The notes beneath the pieces are model-generated. The model did not search any database. It had not been told where the DNA came from and was given only the letters and a program-made list of their open reading frames with translations. A stretch of DNA of 64,000 nucleotides, from positions 518,399 through 582,398 of the forward strand of contig NZ_SUPK01000002.1 in the NCBI RefSeq assembly GCF_005049045.1, read 5' to 3'. The stretch comes from Cohnella pontilimi (lineage in GTDB: Bacteria; Bacillota; Bacilli; Paenibacillales; Paenibacillaceae). Shown in pieces: positions 50,528-59,917 of the stretch (positions are counted from its first letter, which is position 1; the number at the start of each line of letters is the position of its first letter). Both the position numbers and the translations under genes were made by a program.

Positions 50528-51352
50528 TTAACCTTTGACCGCACCCGCCGACACTCCGCTTATAATGCGTTTCGACATGGCGGAGAAGAAAACGAGAATC
50601 GGCACAACCGATACGACAAGCCCTACGTACTGCGCCCCGAAGTCGGATACGAACGCGGACCTGAGGCTCGCGATCATGACCGGCAGCGTCTGCTTGTTGT
50701 TGTCGAACAGAATGATCATCGGCGTCAGGAAGTCATTCCACTTTCCGATGAAAGAGAAGATCGCATATGTCGCCAACACCGGCGTCATGAGCGGCAGGAT
50801 AATTCTGTGGAAGATTTGCACTTCCCCGTAACCGTCGACGCGGCCGGATTCCAATATTTCCGTCGGAACCGACGAATCGACGAACTGGCGGATCATGAAC
50901 ACCCCGAAGGCGCTGCTGATCGACGGCAGGATGAGCGGCCAGTAAGTATTGAGCATATGGAAGGATTCCATTAATTTGTAGAACCCGATAATCCCAAGCT
51001 GTCCCGGGATCATCATCGTAGCGAGCAGGCCGATAAACAACACATTTTTGAACCGGAAGTTATACTTGGAAAATCCGTATCCTACCATCGCGGAGGCATA
51101 CACATTCAATGCGGTAGCGGCCACCGTAACAAATGCGGTGTTCCACAACCCTCTCCAAATATTGACGGAGTGCATAAGCCGTTCGTAGTTGGCGGCCAGC
51201 TGATCGCCCGGTGCAAGAAGCAGCTTTTGCGCGATATCGGTGTTGTTATGGGTCGACGTGATGATCATGCTGTAAAACGGCAGCAGACACGTAATGGCCA
51301 CGGCAATGAGGAACAGGTAACAGATCGTCCGGACGAAGATATTTCCTTTCAT
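50528..51352 (-). CDS. Carbohydrate ABC transporter permease, MalG type
   Basis: A 274-residue inner-membrane permease with six helices. The EAA loop lies at about residues 165-195 (ILESGRVDGYGEVQIFHRIILPLMTP). Pairs with the MalF-type permease encoded ten bases upstream and the lipoprotein downstream. Probably imports an oligosaccharide for the cytoplasmic glycosidases of the island. Confidence 0.94.
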   Translation of the reverse strand: MKGNIFVRTICYLFLIAVAITCLLPFYSMIITSTHNNTDIAQKLLLAPGDQLAANYERLMHSVNIWRGLWNTAFVTVAATALNVYASAMVGYGFSKYNFRFKNVLFIGLLATMMIPGQLGIIGFYKLMESFHMLNTYWPLILPSISSAFGVFMIRQFVDSSVPTEILESGRVDGYGEVQIFHRIILPLMTPVLATYAIFSFIGKWNDFLTPMIILFDNNKQTLPVMIASLRSAFVSDFGAQYVGLVVSVVPILVFFSAMSKRIISGVSAGAVKG

Positions 51353-51362
51353 GTCGATCCTC

Positions 51363-52244
51363 CTAATCCTTAAGCCTGTAGGCTCTGGCAGTAATGGCGG
51401 TGAAGATCATGATGACGATGAAGACGCCGTAGGCGATCGCTGCCCCGTAGCTGTAATCGAACGCTTTGAACGAGGTTTCGTACAGGTACAGGATCATCGT
51501 TCGTGCCGAGTTTCCGGGACCGTCCCCGCCGTTGCCGATGACGAGCGGTCCTTCGAACAACTGCAACCCTCCGATTACGGAAGTGATGAAGGTAAAGACG
51601 AAAACGGGACGTAACAGCGGAAGCGTGATTTTGAATACCATCTGTGTTTTCGTTGCTCCATCTACTTCCGCCGCCTCGAACACTTCTGAGGAAATCGACT
51701 GAAGACCGGCGACGAACACGATCAAGTTAAAGCCGAAATATTGCCACATGGTGATCGAAGCTATGATCGCTCTTGTCCACCAAGGGCTGTTGAACCAGTT
51801 AATCGGGTCTTGAATGAGACCGATATTGATGAGCAGCTTGTTGATGCTTCCCGTCTGCCAGTCGAACATCAAGCTGAAAATGACGCCGAGCGTGACCGTG
51901 GAAATCAGATTGGGAAAGTAGTAGACTGCCCGGAAAAAATGTTTGCCCTTCACGAACTTTTCGTGGAGTATGAGCGCCAGAAGAAGGGCCAAAATTAACT
52001 GCGGGACAATCGACATGATCCAGATAATCAGGGTATTGCTGATCGTCTGCCAAAAAAACGAATCGTGCACAAGTCTTTCGTAGTTGGCCAGTCCGACATA
52101 TACCGGATCCGAAAATCCGTCCCATTTGGTCAAACTTAAGTACAACGTATACAAAATGGGCACCAGCCCGAATAGGGCGTAGGCGATGAAAAACGGGGAG
52201 ATGAACAGATAACCGTATGCTGACTTGTTCACCTTAGATTTCAT
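51363..52244 (-). CDS. Carbohydrate ABC transporter permease, MalF type
   Basis: A 293-residue permease with six helices. The EAA loop is FEAAEVDGATKTQMVFKITLPLLRP (about 210-234). ATG 52244 follows AAGGAGGAAGACC; the longer frame to 52301 lacks a site and would run across the cre-like element. First gene of the ABC operon, about 167 bases downstream of the promoter at 52418-52447. Confidence 0.94.
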   Translation of the reverse strand: MKSKVNKSAYGYLFISPFFIAYALFGLVPILYTLYLSLTKWDGFSDPVYVGLANYERLVHDSFFWQTISNTLIIWIMSIVPQLILALLLALILHEKFVKGKHFFRAVYYFPNLISTVTLGVIFSLMFDWQTGSINKLLINIGLIQDPINWFNSPWWTRAIIASITMWQYFGFNLIVFVAGLQSISSEVFEAAEVDGATKTQMVFKITLPLLRPVFVFTFITSVIGGLQLFEGPLVIGNGGDGPGNSARTMILYLYETSFKAFDYSYGAAIAYGVFIVIMIFTAITARAYRLKD

Positions 52245-52285
52245 GGTCTTCCTCCTTAACGGGAATCGGTCGTGAAGCACCGGGG

Positions 52286-52300
52286 TGAAAAGCGCTTTCA
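52286..52300 (-). promoter_or_regulatory. Candidate cre site (CcpA) in the ABC-importer leader
   Basis: TGAAAAGCGCTTTCA differs from the cre consensus by one extra A in the left half; the right half AANCGNTNWCA matches fully. It lies between the promoter and the first permease gene, where CcpA would block elongation, giving glucose repression. Confidence 0.6.
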
Positions 52301-52417
52301 TGGGGCTTTATAAAAATAGGTTCATGGTGCTTATTAATCCATAACCTTGGAAGCGCATGCATGACACTTTTTGAATCATTATTAAAAAGTGGCAAGGAGG
52401 AATCTCTTTATGTCCGT

Positions 52418-52447
52418 ATTATAATGCTTACATGGTAGATTTGTCTA
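52418..52447 (-). promoter_or_regulatory. SigA-type promoter of the ABC importer
   Basis: On the minus strand TAGACA (52442-52447) and TATAAT (52418-52423) are 18 bp apart. Transcription would start near 52411, giving a leader of about 167 bases that holds the cre-like site. This accounts for the gene-free stretch 52245-52540. Confidence 0.65.
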
Positions 52448-52540
52448 TCGAAAACGCAACCATTGGATTAAACATTTTAAATAATGTTCAAAAACTAATG
52501 AGACGACGACCGATTTAGACAGCCGGTTTAGACAGCCGAT

Positions 52541-53755
52541 TTACTCGCTCGACAAATACTGCTCGATTCCGAGCGTTCCCGCACCGACGACACCCGCTTG
52601 GAGCTTGAGCTGCGACGACTGAAGCAGGATGTCCTTGTGGAAAGTGGCGAAGCACCTGGCCTGGGCGATCCCCTTGATCTGCTCGAAGTATTCCGGAATT
52701 TCGTTGACCAGCAGGCCTCCGATCACGATGGTTTCCGGCGTGATCATATTGATGACGTTCGCCAAGGCGATTCCCATGTACCGGGCGGACTCGTTCAACA
52801 AATTCACGGCGAGCGCATCGCCTTTCTTGGCGGCATCGATAATCGCGTGAATATCGACGGCGTCTTCGTTGTCCAAGTACATCGGAGCCAGCTCGCTGGC
52901 AACCCCCCGGCGAATCTCTTCGCCGGCCCGGCGAATCATCGCCATGCCGGATGCCACTGCCTCCAGACAGCCGTAGTTGCCGCAATTGCAGCGCGGCCCG
53001 TCCAGCTCGATCGTGCCGTGTCCGATTTCTCCCGCGCCGTAAGGGAAGCCTTGATAGATTTTGCGGTTAAAGATGATCCCGCTTCCGATCCCAACGTCCG
53101 CATCCACGTATATCATGTTGTTCAATCCGCGGCCTGCTCCGAACCACAGCTCGGAGAGCGCCATCACGTTCGCGTCCTTCTCGATCGAAGCGTTCATGCC
53201 GAACCGTTCCTGCAAAATGTCGCGAAGCGGCACCGAAGCCAGACCCGGAATATTCGGCGGGGATAAGATCACGCCCCTGCTCGGATCCAGCGGGCCCGGA
53301 GAAGCGACGCCGATGCCTACGAATCGATCCCGAGGCAATTTGGACTTCGCCATGATCGATTCGACGGCATGCACAATCTGGGCCACGATCGCCTCGCGGT
53401 CCTCTTTGCTGCGGAGCTTCGCCTGCTCTTGCACGACGGGCCTGCCTTTGAAGTTGATGACCGCCGCTTTGATCGTAGATGCACTCAGATGAATCCCTAC
53501 CGTGTAGACGGCATCCGGGTTGAGCTCCAGCAATATCGGCTTTCGGCCCCCGCTGGAAATGTCGAACCCGGCTTCGCTGATCAAGTGCTCCCGGATCAGC
53601 TCGTCTACGAGGTTATTGATCGCAGTGAAAGACAGATGGGTCCGCGCGGCGATTTCCACCTTGGTGATCGGACCTTGATCCCGAATACACTGCAGGATCA
53701 CGTACCGGTTCATATTTTTGACGTGGCGGATGTTTTTGCCTTTGTTATCGATCAT
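52541..53755 (-). CDS. ROK-family transcriptional repressor (XylR/NagC type)
   Basis: A 404-residue repressor. The N-terminal winged helix spans residues about 12-72 (PITKVEIAARTHLSFTAINNLVDELI), followed by an ASKHA sugar-binding domain with the ROK zinc motif CNCGNYGC and EIGHGTIELDG intact. Such proteins bind an operator until a sugar ligand is sensed. It lies between the GH36 operon and the ABC importer and is the likely controller of the latter; its operator cannot be assigned with confidence. Confidence 0.92.
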   Translation of the reverse strand: MIDNKGKNIRHVKNMNRYVILQCIRDQGPITKVEIAARTHLSFTAINNLVDELIREHLISEAGFDISSGGRKPILLELNPDAVYTVGIHLSASTIKAAVINFKGRPVVQEQAKLRSKEDREAIVAQIVHAVESIMAKSKLPRDRFVGIGVASPGPLDPSRGVILSPPNIPGLASVPLRDILQERFGMNASIEKDANVMALSELWFGAGRGLNNMIYVDADVGIGSGIIFNRKIYQGFPYGAGEIGHGTIELDGPRCNCGNYGCLEAVASGMAMIRRAGEEIRRGVASELAPMYLDNEDAVDIHAIIDAAKKGDALAVNLLNESARYMGIALANVINMITPETIVIGGLLVNEIPEYFEQIKGIAQARCFATFHKDILLQSSQLKLQAGVVGAGTLGIEQYLSSE

Positions 53756-53807
53756 AGCAACCTCTTTCGGTGTAAACCGTTCCTATTTTTGGGCATTTTC
53801 TAGCTTA

Positions 53808-55961
53808 CTATGATTGATAGATAAATTCAACGAACACTTCACCGATTTCAGAGGAACAGTCGACCGTATATAGCCGCGACGCGGGATCGAAAACGACCAA
53901 CTCCGCAAGGCTTCCGTTCACCGTAACTGTCTGCGGCTGCCGCTCGGAGAGGAATCCGAACACGCCGCCCTCTCTCAAGCGCACATAATGCCGTGGGCCG
54001 GAGGTCCAATGGTTCAGCACGGCGGCGGACGGAATATATTTGTTCAACAAACCGACCGGGGTAAAGAAAGCATCTGCAGGCACGATAACAAACAATGCGA
54101 CGCCGTTGTCCGCCAGTTCAAATGGATGTGATTCCTCCCGGCCCAGCGTGAACACGGTTTTATTGAAATAATCGTAAACGACGAAACGTTCTCCCTGAAG
54201 CTTCGGCACATCCGAGGGTCGTACGGAGCCGCTCACAGACGACGAATCTTTGTTCACGTGGAAGGCGGCGATGAGACCCGAGCCGTTCGAATGGTTCCAT
54301 ACCTTCAGAGGCGCGCGCTCCACCGTCGGATCGATCGTCAAGCAATCCGCGGTCGGCATACCGGGCTGCTCTCCTCTGACGATTTTCCCGTCACGGAAGA
54401 CTAACGGCCATACTTGCTCGGGGTCGGTACGGCCGACGGGATCGCTGATATACACCGGCCCTCCGCTCACCGCACGAAGAACGGCGTTCTGACGCCCATC
54501 CGGGTTGATCGTCCAGAACATGTCCCAGTCGCCCCAGAAAAACTGGCCGTGATACAACGAGTTATACGCATTTTGCAGGGCATGCTCTTGGAAGCTCCGT
54601 TCCTCCTGCGGTACGAAATCGTCGCTGTTGCGGGAAACGGCCGTCATTTGCCGGTTCCAAATATTTTCAGCACCCATCCCCATGCAGTTGATCATCGTCC
54701 GGTTAAAGTGCAGGCCGACCGAAGCTTCCAGCGCGGTATGGGCGGCTCTCGCGGATTCGCCGACAGAGCGGTAGTACCTCATGAAGTTAAATACCGAGCT
54801 TTGCCCGTCCACCTTGACGAAATCGATGCCTTTCTTCTTCAAGAACGAATGCCAGGCGTTCCAGAAGCCGAAAGCGTCAGCCGCGCTCGGGGAAGGAATG
54901 ATGCGGTGGTTGTAGGTTTCGAACAAGTACTGTTTGAAATCCGCCGCCAGCTGGCTGGAATGTTCGATGCCCGCCCAATAACCCATAATGGTGTGCCACA
55001 CGCCAACCCAGCGGACTCCGAAGCGCTGTTTGAGCTCGGCCACTACCGGCTCCAACCCGAACGGAAACTTCTCCGTGTCGGCTTCAAACGCGTTCAAACG
55101 CAAATTTTTCACGTCTGACCAGCCGTCGTCGATCATGACCCATTTCACAGGCAAGCCCATATCCTGCAGTTCCCCGAGCTTCTCGCGCAAGCCATCGGCA
55201 TTCACCTTGTGGTAAAAGGCGTCCCAACTGCACCAGCCCAAATAATCGAGCGTTTCCGGATATTCCTTGTCCTCCCGGTGATAAGCGGGAACGTCGAGCC
55301 TGGACAAAGCGGAACGCACCGTGCTTCGGGTAAGCTCGAACGGATCGGTGCCGGCCGCCAGCACGAATGCGTACGCATCGTATCTGTCGAAACCGTCCCG
55401 GTAAGTGGAGAGTACCACCTGCAGCCCTTCGGGCGTTCCCCGGAGATCAGAGCGCACGTGCCCGCTCGTGACCGGAAGCAGATGATAATAGAGATTTCCG
55501 CTTTGCAGGAGCATCGACTGCGTGCGCTCGGGGAGCTTCGTCAAATCGCGTTCGAAGCTGGGCCTTGTCCACCAGTCTTTATGCTGGTAAATGGCCATGA
55601 CGCCGTCGACCGGCACGGTCCGGCCGATCCGGATCATAATGCCGTTCTCCCCTGCCAAGTAGCGCTGCTTGCCGAAGAGATGTTCATTTTTCACTTCCGC
55701 ATACATCGACACGTGGACCGCGGACAACTCGCTGCGGATATTGAGCGTTGCCGTTGCTATGCTGCCGGCATCGGAGTAAGTCAACACTTGCTCGACGGCC
55801 CCCTTCGTGGAGGCGGAAGGTTCCAGCGTGACGACCGATTGCAGCTCCAGCGGAAGCTCGGACAAATCGTTCAATCGCACCGAGATCGTGATGTCGGCCA
55901 ACACCGGCGTTTCCCGGTACAGGATGTGCAGTTGTTTCTCATTTTCGTGGACCTGGAACAT
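53808..55961 (-). CDS. GH36-type alpha-galactosidase/raffinose synthase (Sip1) family glycosidase
   Basis: A 717-residue enzyme with an N-terminal beta-sandwich domain (about 1-230), a TIM barrel (about 240-560) and a C-terminal beta domain. YLGWCSWDAFYHKVNADGL, WVMIDDGWSD and the nucleophile Asp385 in FVKVDGQSSV match the raffinose synthase/Sip1 branch of GH36; WGDWDMFW holds the probable acid/base. Plant members transfer galactose; bacterial ones are mostly uncharacterised alpha-galactosidases. Cytoplasmic (no signal). ATG 55961 is eight bases after AGGAG. Downstream of an FGGY kinase and LacI gene in one operon. Confidence 0.88.
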   Translation of the reverse strand: MFQVHENEKQLHILYRETPVLADITISVRLNDLSELPLELQSVVTLEPSASTKGAVEQVLTYSDAGSIATATLNIRSELSAVHVSMYAEVKNEHLFGKQRYLAGENGIMIRIGRTVPVDGVMAIYQHKDWWTRPSFERDLTKLPERTQSMLLQSGNLYYHLLPVTSGHVRSDLRGTPEGLQVVLSTYRDGFDRYDAYAFVLAAGTDPFELTRSTVRSALSRLDVPAYHREDKEYPETLDYLGWCSWDAFYHKVNADGLREKLGELQDMGLPVKWVMIDDGWSDVKNLRLNAFEADTEKFPFGLEPVVAELKQRFGVRWVGVWHTIMGYWAGIEHSSQLAADFKQYLFETYNHRIIPSPSAADAFGFWNAWHSFLKKKGIDFVKVDGQSSVFNFMRYYRSVGESARAAHTALEASVGLHFNRTMINCMGMGAENIWNRQMTAVSRNSDDFVPQEERSFQEHALQNAYNSLYHGQFFWGDWDMFWTINPDGRQNAVLRAVSGGPVYISDPVGRTDPEQVWPLVFRDGKIVRGEQPGMPTADCLTIDPTVERAPLKVWNHSNGSGLIAAFHVNKDSSSVSGSVRPSDVPKLQGERFVVYDYFNKTVFTLGREESHPFELADNGVALFVIVPADAFFTPVGLLNKYIPSAAVLNHWTSGPRHYVRLREGGVFGFLSERQPQTVTVNGSLAELVVFDPASRLYTVDCSSEIGEVFVEFIYQS

Positions 55962-55979
55962 CAATCTCTCTCCTTCAAT

Positions 55980-57320
55980 TTATAAGTGGAAGAAGTCCGC
56001 AGACTTGCCGAAGCCTACGGCGGCGCAGAGCGCAGCCCCGCGGGAGGCTTCCTCCCGGCTGGCCGGGATCGTGGGCGAATAACCGAAAACCTGTTCCAGC
56101 TTTCGCCTCAGCGCCGGATTCCTTCGAATCCCGTTGCCGGAGGCAACCAGCGTGCGAATCCGATCCCGAATCGGGGCAGGAAAAGCCTCGTAAAATCGGT
56201 GAAGCTCGTCGATCATCCCGTCTAAAAATCCGTGCACCAAATTCCGCACCGTAAAATTGTCCGGGCCAATGTCCGCGATGGATCCGCGTTGCAGCGGATT
56301 TTGGCGGGTTCCGAAAAATTGGGTGTTTACGCGGACCGCGGCCCCCTCTTTGTCCGCCTGCTCTTCGGCCACACGGTTCATGATCTCGTAGAGCTCGGCC
56401 CCGTCATAACCGACGAACATGGAGCAAACTTCTCGAAAAAAACGTTCCAGCAGCGAGTATGATTTCCCTCCGCTCAAGGAAGCTCCGACAAGCAAATATC
56501 CGCCGCCCGGGAACGGGCGGGTATCCAGCCCGTCGACAGATACGTATTCATCGATATACGCCGAAAGCTGTGCACCGGTCCCTATATTCAGCAGTAAAGT
56601 GCTGCGTACGTCCTGCACCGAACCTAGGAAGCTTGCTTGATTGTCTCCCAGCGCGCAGCTCACCGGAACGCCGTCCGCGGTATGTCCGATCACAGAGCCG
56701 GACATTGCCACTTCGGGGATCATGGCGGGATCGATCCGGCAGGCGGCGAGAGCCGCTTGATCAAATTTGAGCGCTTTCAGATCGAAAAGTCCGAGCGCTG
56801 CAGCATTCGTCGAATCGATTAGCGGGGACGGCCGATTCGCCAGCCGCATCGCCGCATAATCGGCGATCGTACACAGCGCCGCTGCTTCCTTGGGCACCAG
56901 GCCGTTCATCAAGTTGTAGACGTGCGTCACCATTCCATAACCCGTAGACAGCGGATAACCGGTCAAGCGGCTGAGATGTTCAGCGTACGCAGCGCTCTCG
57001 CCCGGATAAGGCAGGTCTCCTCGTTGATCCTGCCAGGTGTAAAGAGGCGAAACGGCCCGGCCTTCTTGATCCACGTATAGAATTCCGTGCATTTGCCCGG
57101 TGACGCCGATCCCGCCGATTTCAGCTCTGGAATGGGACAATTCCGAAACGATCTCCAGGATCGCATCCATAATACGGGCCGGGTCCTGGACAAATTCCCA
57201 CGCATGCGAAGATCTGAGTGCGGCTCGGTTCTCCTTCGTAATCGCTTGCACGATTTGCTTGCTTGAAGCGTCCATCAGCACCCCGCAAATCGAAGTCGTA
57301 CCGATGTCCAGTCCGATCAT
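55980..57320 (-). CDS. FGGY-family kinase, sedoheptulokinase-like
   Basis: About 446 residues. GLDIGTTSICGVLMD opens the N-terminal half, GVTGQMHGILYVD near residue 76 is the motif seen in sedoheptulokinase-type FGGY proteins, and LNIGTGAQLSAY and ASGNGIRRNPALRRKLEQVFG belong to the C-terminal half. It would phosphorylate a ketose. It stands between the LacI regulator and the GH36 glycosidase with gaps of 18-19 bases, so the kinase substrate is probably released by or related to the GH36 product. The start is ATG 57320; two TTG codons lie just ahead. Confidence 0.86.
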   Translation of the reverse strand: MIGLDIGTTSICGVLMDASSKQIVQAITKENRAALRSSHAWEFVQDPARIMDAILEIVSELSHSRAEIGGIGVTGQMHGILYVDQEGRAVSPLYTWQDQRGDLPYPGESAAYAEHLSRLTGYPLSTGYGMVTHVYNLMNGLVPKEAAALCTIADYAAMRLANRPSPLIDSTNAAALGLFDLKALKFDQAALAACRIDPAMIPEVAMSGSVIGHTADGVPVSCALGDNQASFLGSVQDVRSTLLLNIGTGAQLSAYIDEYVSVDGLDTRPFPGGGYLLVGASLSGGKSYSLLERFFREVCSMFVGYDGAELYEIMNRVAEEQADKEGAAVRVNTQFFGTRQNPLQRGSIADIGPDNFTVRNLVHGFLDGMIDELHRFYEAFPAPIRDRIRTLVASGNGIRRNPALRRKLEQVFGYSPTIPASREEASRGAALCAAVGFGKSADFFHL

Positions 57321-57339
57321 CAACAAATCCGCCGCCCCC

Positions 57340-58356
57340 TTAATTGGTTACCGGATGCAAGGAACGGCAGGATTCCCGGATGACGATTTCCGGCTTCAGC
57401 AAAATCCGGGCGCCCTCCGCAGCCTCATCCGACCGAACTTTCGCCAGCAATCCTTCCGCTGCCAATCGGCCGATTTCGTAAAACGGCTGTCTGACGGTCG
57501 TCAGCGGAGGGTACACCCACCTCGCGATATTGATGTCATCATAGCCGACTAACGAGCAGTCCTCCGGGACGGTCAAGTTTTTGTCCCGCATAGCCGTTAA
57601 CGCACCTACAGCCATTTCATCGTTCGAGGATAGGACGGCGGTCACTCCGCCCGCTTCGAGAAGCGTCATCATCGCCTTATACCCTCCTTCGTTCGTCCAG
57701 TCGGAAGCCGCGATCCATTCTTTACGCGTTTCCATTCCCAACTCGGCCAGTGCCTTCCTGAACCCTTCCAGCCTGTAGACCGAAGGAGACTCCTCCGCCG
57801 GTCCCGAAATGTATCCCAGCTTCCGATGTCCCAATGCAAACAGATAATGAACCAACTCGGAGATCCCATGTTCGTGATCGACATCGACCGAATGCAGCGC
57901 CCTGTTACCGCCGTCATCTCCGATGACAACGATCGGAGCGTCAGCATTTTGAAGTATTTCCGCTTCCGCAGCGTCCCTTTTTTTGAAGCTGACAAAAATA
58001 AGTCCGTCCACTTGGCCTTCATGCAAAAGTTTGACAAACTCGCTTTCGCGCCTGTCCCCGGAGGTTCGGCTGTAATACACGCAGCCGTAACCGTTTGCTT
58101 CCGCCACCGTCTCGACGCCCTTCAATATCCCGGAATAAAAGACGTTGGAAATATCGTTGACAATGACCCCGATCATGTTCGTTTGGTTCGTGACCAGCCT
58201 TCGGGCGTGTACGTTCGGATGAAAATTCAGTTCACGAATCGCGGCTTCCAAAGCTTCCTGGGTCCTCTTCTTGACGGCTTGCCCGTTCAAGTAGCGGGAT
58301 ACGGTGCTCTTGGATGTTCCTGCAAGTTTGGCTACATCTCGAATCGTCGGGTTCAT
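57340..58356 (-). CDS. LacI-family transcriptional regulator
   Basis: A 338-residue repressor. The helix-turn-helix at residues 4-23 (TIRDVAKLAGTSKSTVSRYL) and the hinge helix around residue 50 precede a periplasmic-binding-protein-like effector domain. First gene of the LacI-kinase-GH36 operon. A 22-bp dyad with the CG-centred LacI-type core lies 37 bases upstream of the start codon (58393-58414), consistent with autoregulation. Inducer unknown. Confidence 0.95.
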   Translation of the reverse strand: MNPTIRDVAKLAGTSKSTVSRYLNGQAVKKRTQEALEAAIRELNFHPNVHARRLVTNQTNMIGVIVNDISNVFYSGILKGVETVAEANGYGCVYYSRTSGDRRESEFVKLLHEGQVDGLIFVSFKKRDAAEAEILQNADAPIVVIGDDGGNRALHSVDVDHEHGISELVHYLFALGHRKLGYISGPAEESPSVYRLEGFRKALAELGMETRKEWIAASDWTNEGGYKAMMTLLEAGGVTAVLSSNDEMAVGALTAMRDKNLTVPEDCSLVGYDDINIARWVYPPLTTVRQPFYEIGRLAAEGLLAKVRSDEAAEGARILLKPEIVIRESCRSLHPVTN

Positions 58357-58392
58357 CCGGTCACTCCTGGGTTTAGGGTCAAGATTTCATGC

Positions 58393-58414
58393 ATTTTGGG
58401 AACGGTCCCAAAAT
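58393..58414. promoter_or_regulatory. LacI-type operator upstream of the GH36 operon
   Basis: ATTTTGGGA-ACGG-TCCCAAAAT: 9-bp perfect arms around a central CG-containing tetranucleotide, as in LacI/GalR operators. It lies in the divergent region between the lacI-like and MFS genes. Confidence 0.8.
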
Positions 58415-58556
58415 GGTGTTTCCAACAGGTTAGCCCAATTTCATCTGACTGTCAACGCGATTTCATGACCGGAAATGGATCCCATCTCTCATCTTTGAAC
58501 ACAAAGAACTATTGAAAGTAGGTTGCTTAGTCCTATTTACTCACAAGTTTCTTTAC

Positions 58557-58581
58557 TTTTCCACAGTTGTCCTGTGGATAA
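58557..58581. promoter_or_regulatory. Inverted pair of DnaA-box-like sequences
   Basis: TGTGGATAA (58573-58581) is an exact DnaA box on the minus strand and TTTTCCACA (58557-58565) is one mismatch from it on the plus strand; together they make CCACAG-TTGTC-CTGTGG. In the 364-base intergenic region 58357-58720, which otherwise holds the LacI-type operator and the divergent promoters. Chance occurrence cannot be excluded. Confidence 0.4.
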
Positions 58582-58720
58582 CTTGTCGGATGGTGCCTGA
58601 GCGTCCCGATATTTTCTGCGCAGCTCCTGAATCTCCGGTTGTCTCCTGTCTCCATTGAAGGTATCTTGAATCTATAGCACATTTTCTGGACAAGCCATCA
58701 CCGAGGAGGAACTCCCGCTC

Positions 58721-59899
58721 ATGCCCGTGAATCTCACCTTTTTTGTGTTGTTCTACTTTTTCATTTACATGGGCAATGCCGTATATGGCACGTTTATTCC
58801 GCTATATTTTCAGAACATCGGCTTTACGCAATCGCAGATCGGCACCTTGCTCAGCATTGGACCGCTTGTGGCTATTCTCGCACAGCCGGTGTGGGGAACG
58901 GTGAGCGACAGGGCACGTACGAAGAACAGTGTCTTGCTGCTGATGATTGCGGGAACCTGCATGAGTACATTGCTGTACCCTTTATCCAACCAATTCCTGT
59001 ACTTGACGATCATGATTTGTGTGTTCACTTTTTTCCAAACGTCTATTTTCGCGGTCAGCGACGCGGTCACCTTAGAAGCGCTCGACCGGCGCAAAAACGG
59101 GAATTTCAGTACGATCCGCTTGGCGGGAACGGTCGGATTTGCTCTGATGTCCATTCTCTTCGGGTTCATCGCGCAAAAGCGCGTCGATCTCCTGTTCAAT
59201 GTATATGCGATGATCCTCGCGGTTAGTTTTCTGCTTGTCCTTCGTTTCCCCAAAATTGCCGGCCACCAGTCGCAGGGACGAAAAGTTCGTTTCCGGGTGC
59301 TGTTTCGCAATCGGACTTTAATGCTGTATATGGCGATTAGCTTCGTTTTACATATAACGCTGATGTATTACTACACGTTTTTCCCGCTGTATTTTAAACA
59401 ACTGGGTGGAGACAGCTACTGGCTCGGATGGTCTATGGTTATTTCCTCTCTCAGCGAGTTTCCGTTCCTTCTGTTCTCCAAAAAGATTTTTCAGCGCGTC
59501 AAGGTGCCGTATATTTTACTCGGGGCAGGCGTAGCAGCCTCTATTCGATGGCTGTTGTTTTCCGCTGTTGACAATCCGTTTTGGGCATTGCCGGTCCAGG
59601 CCTTCCATGGCTTATTTTTCATCGTGCTGTCCGTCACCATGGCGAACGTGATCAATCGGGAAGTGCCGGATGAGCTGAAAGCGAGCGGCCAAACGTTTAA
59701 CGCGCTGCTCAGCATGGGTGTGGCCAGAATCATCGGCAGCTTCGCGGGCGGACTGGCCAGCGAGGCATTCGGCATCCGGCGGGTATTCTTTTACAATTTC
59801 GTGCTGGCCTTGCTGTGCACGGCCTTGTTTGCGGTCATCTTCTGGATGCAGAGTGTCCAAACTAAAAAATCCCTTGAGCATCAAGGGATTTCAGGGTAA
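58721..59899 (+). CDS. MFS transporter (MFS_1-like/PPP family)
   Basis: A 392-residue, 12-helix major facilitator. GTVSDRARTKNSVLL after helix 2 is the conserved loop, and the overall layout with PVWGTVSDR resembles the LacY/NupG-like group of nucleoside and sugar transporters (as in Bacillus YcxA/YwfA-type). ATG 58721 has GAGGAGG upstream. Divergent from the lacI-GH36 operon, so possibly a sugar permease of the same regulon. Its last 30 bases are also the terminator of the convergent HD-GYP operon. Confidence 0.87.
   Translation: MPVNLTFFVLFYFFIYMGNAVYGTFIPLYFQNIGFTQSQIGTLLSIGPLVAILAQPVWGTVSDRARTKNSVLLLMIAGTCMSTLLYPLSNQFLYLTIMICVFTFFQTSIFAVSDAVTLEALDRRKNGNFSTIRLAGTVGFALMSILFGFIAQKRVDLLFNVYAMILAVSFLLVLRFPKIAGHQSQGRKVRFRVLFRNRTLMLYMAISFVLHITLMYYYTFFPLYFKQLGGDSYWLGWSMVISSLSEFPFLLFSKKIFQRVKVPYILLGAGVAASIRWLLFSAVDNPFWALPVQAFHGLFFIVLSVTMANVINREVPDELKASGQTFNALLSMGVARIIGSFAGGLASEAFGIRRVFFYNFVLALLCTALFAVIFWMQSVQTKKSLEHQGISG
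59867..59891 (-). terminator. Terminator of the micropeptide/HD-GYP operon, overlapping the MFS 3' end
   Basis: AAATCCCTTGA and TCAAGGGATTT form an 11-bp stem with a 3-base loop; on the minus strand it is followed by TTTTTTAG. It lies inside the last codons of the convergent MFS gene. Confidence 0.88.
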
Positions 59900-59917
59900 A
59901 TCTATTGGATGTCTCGC

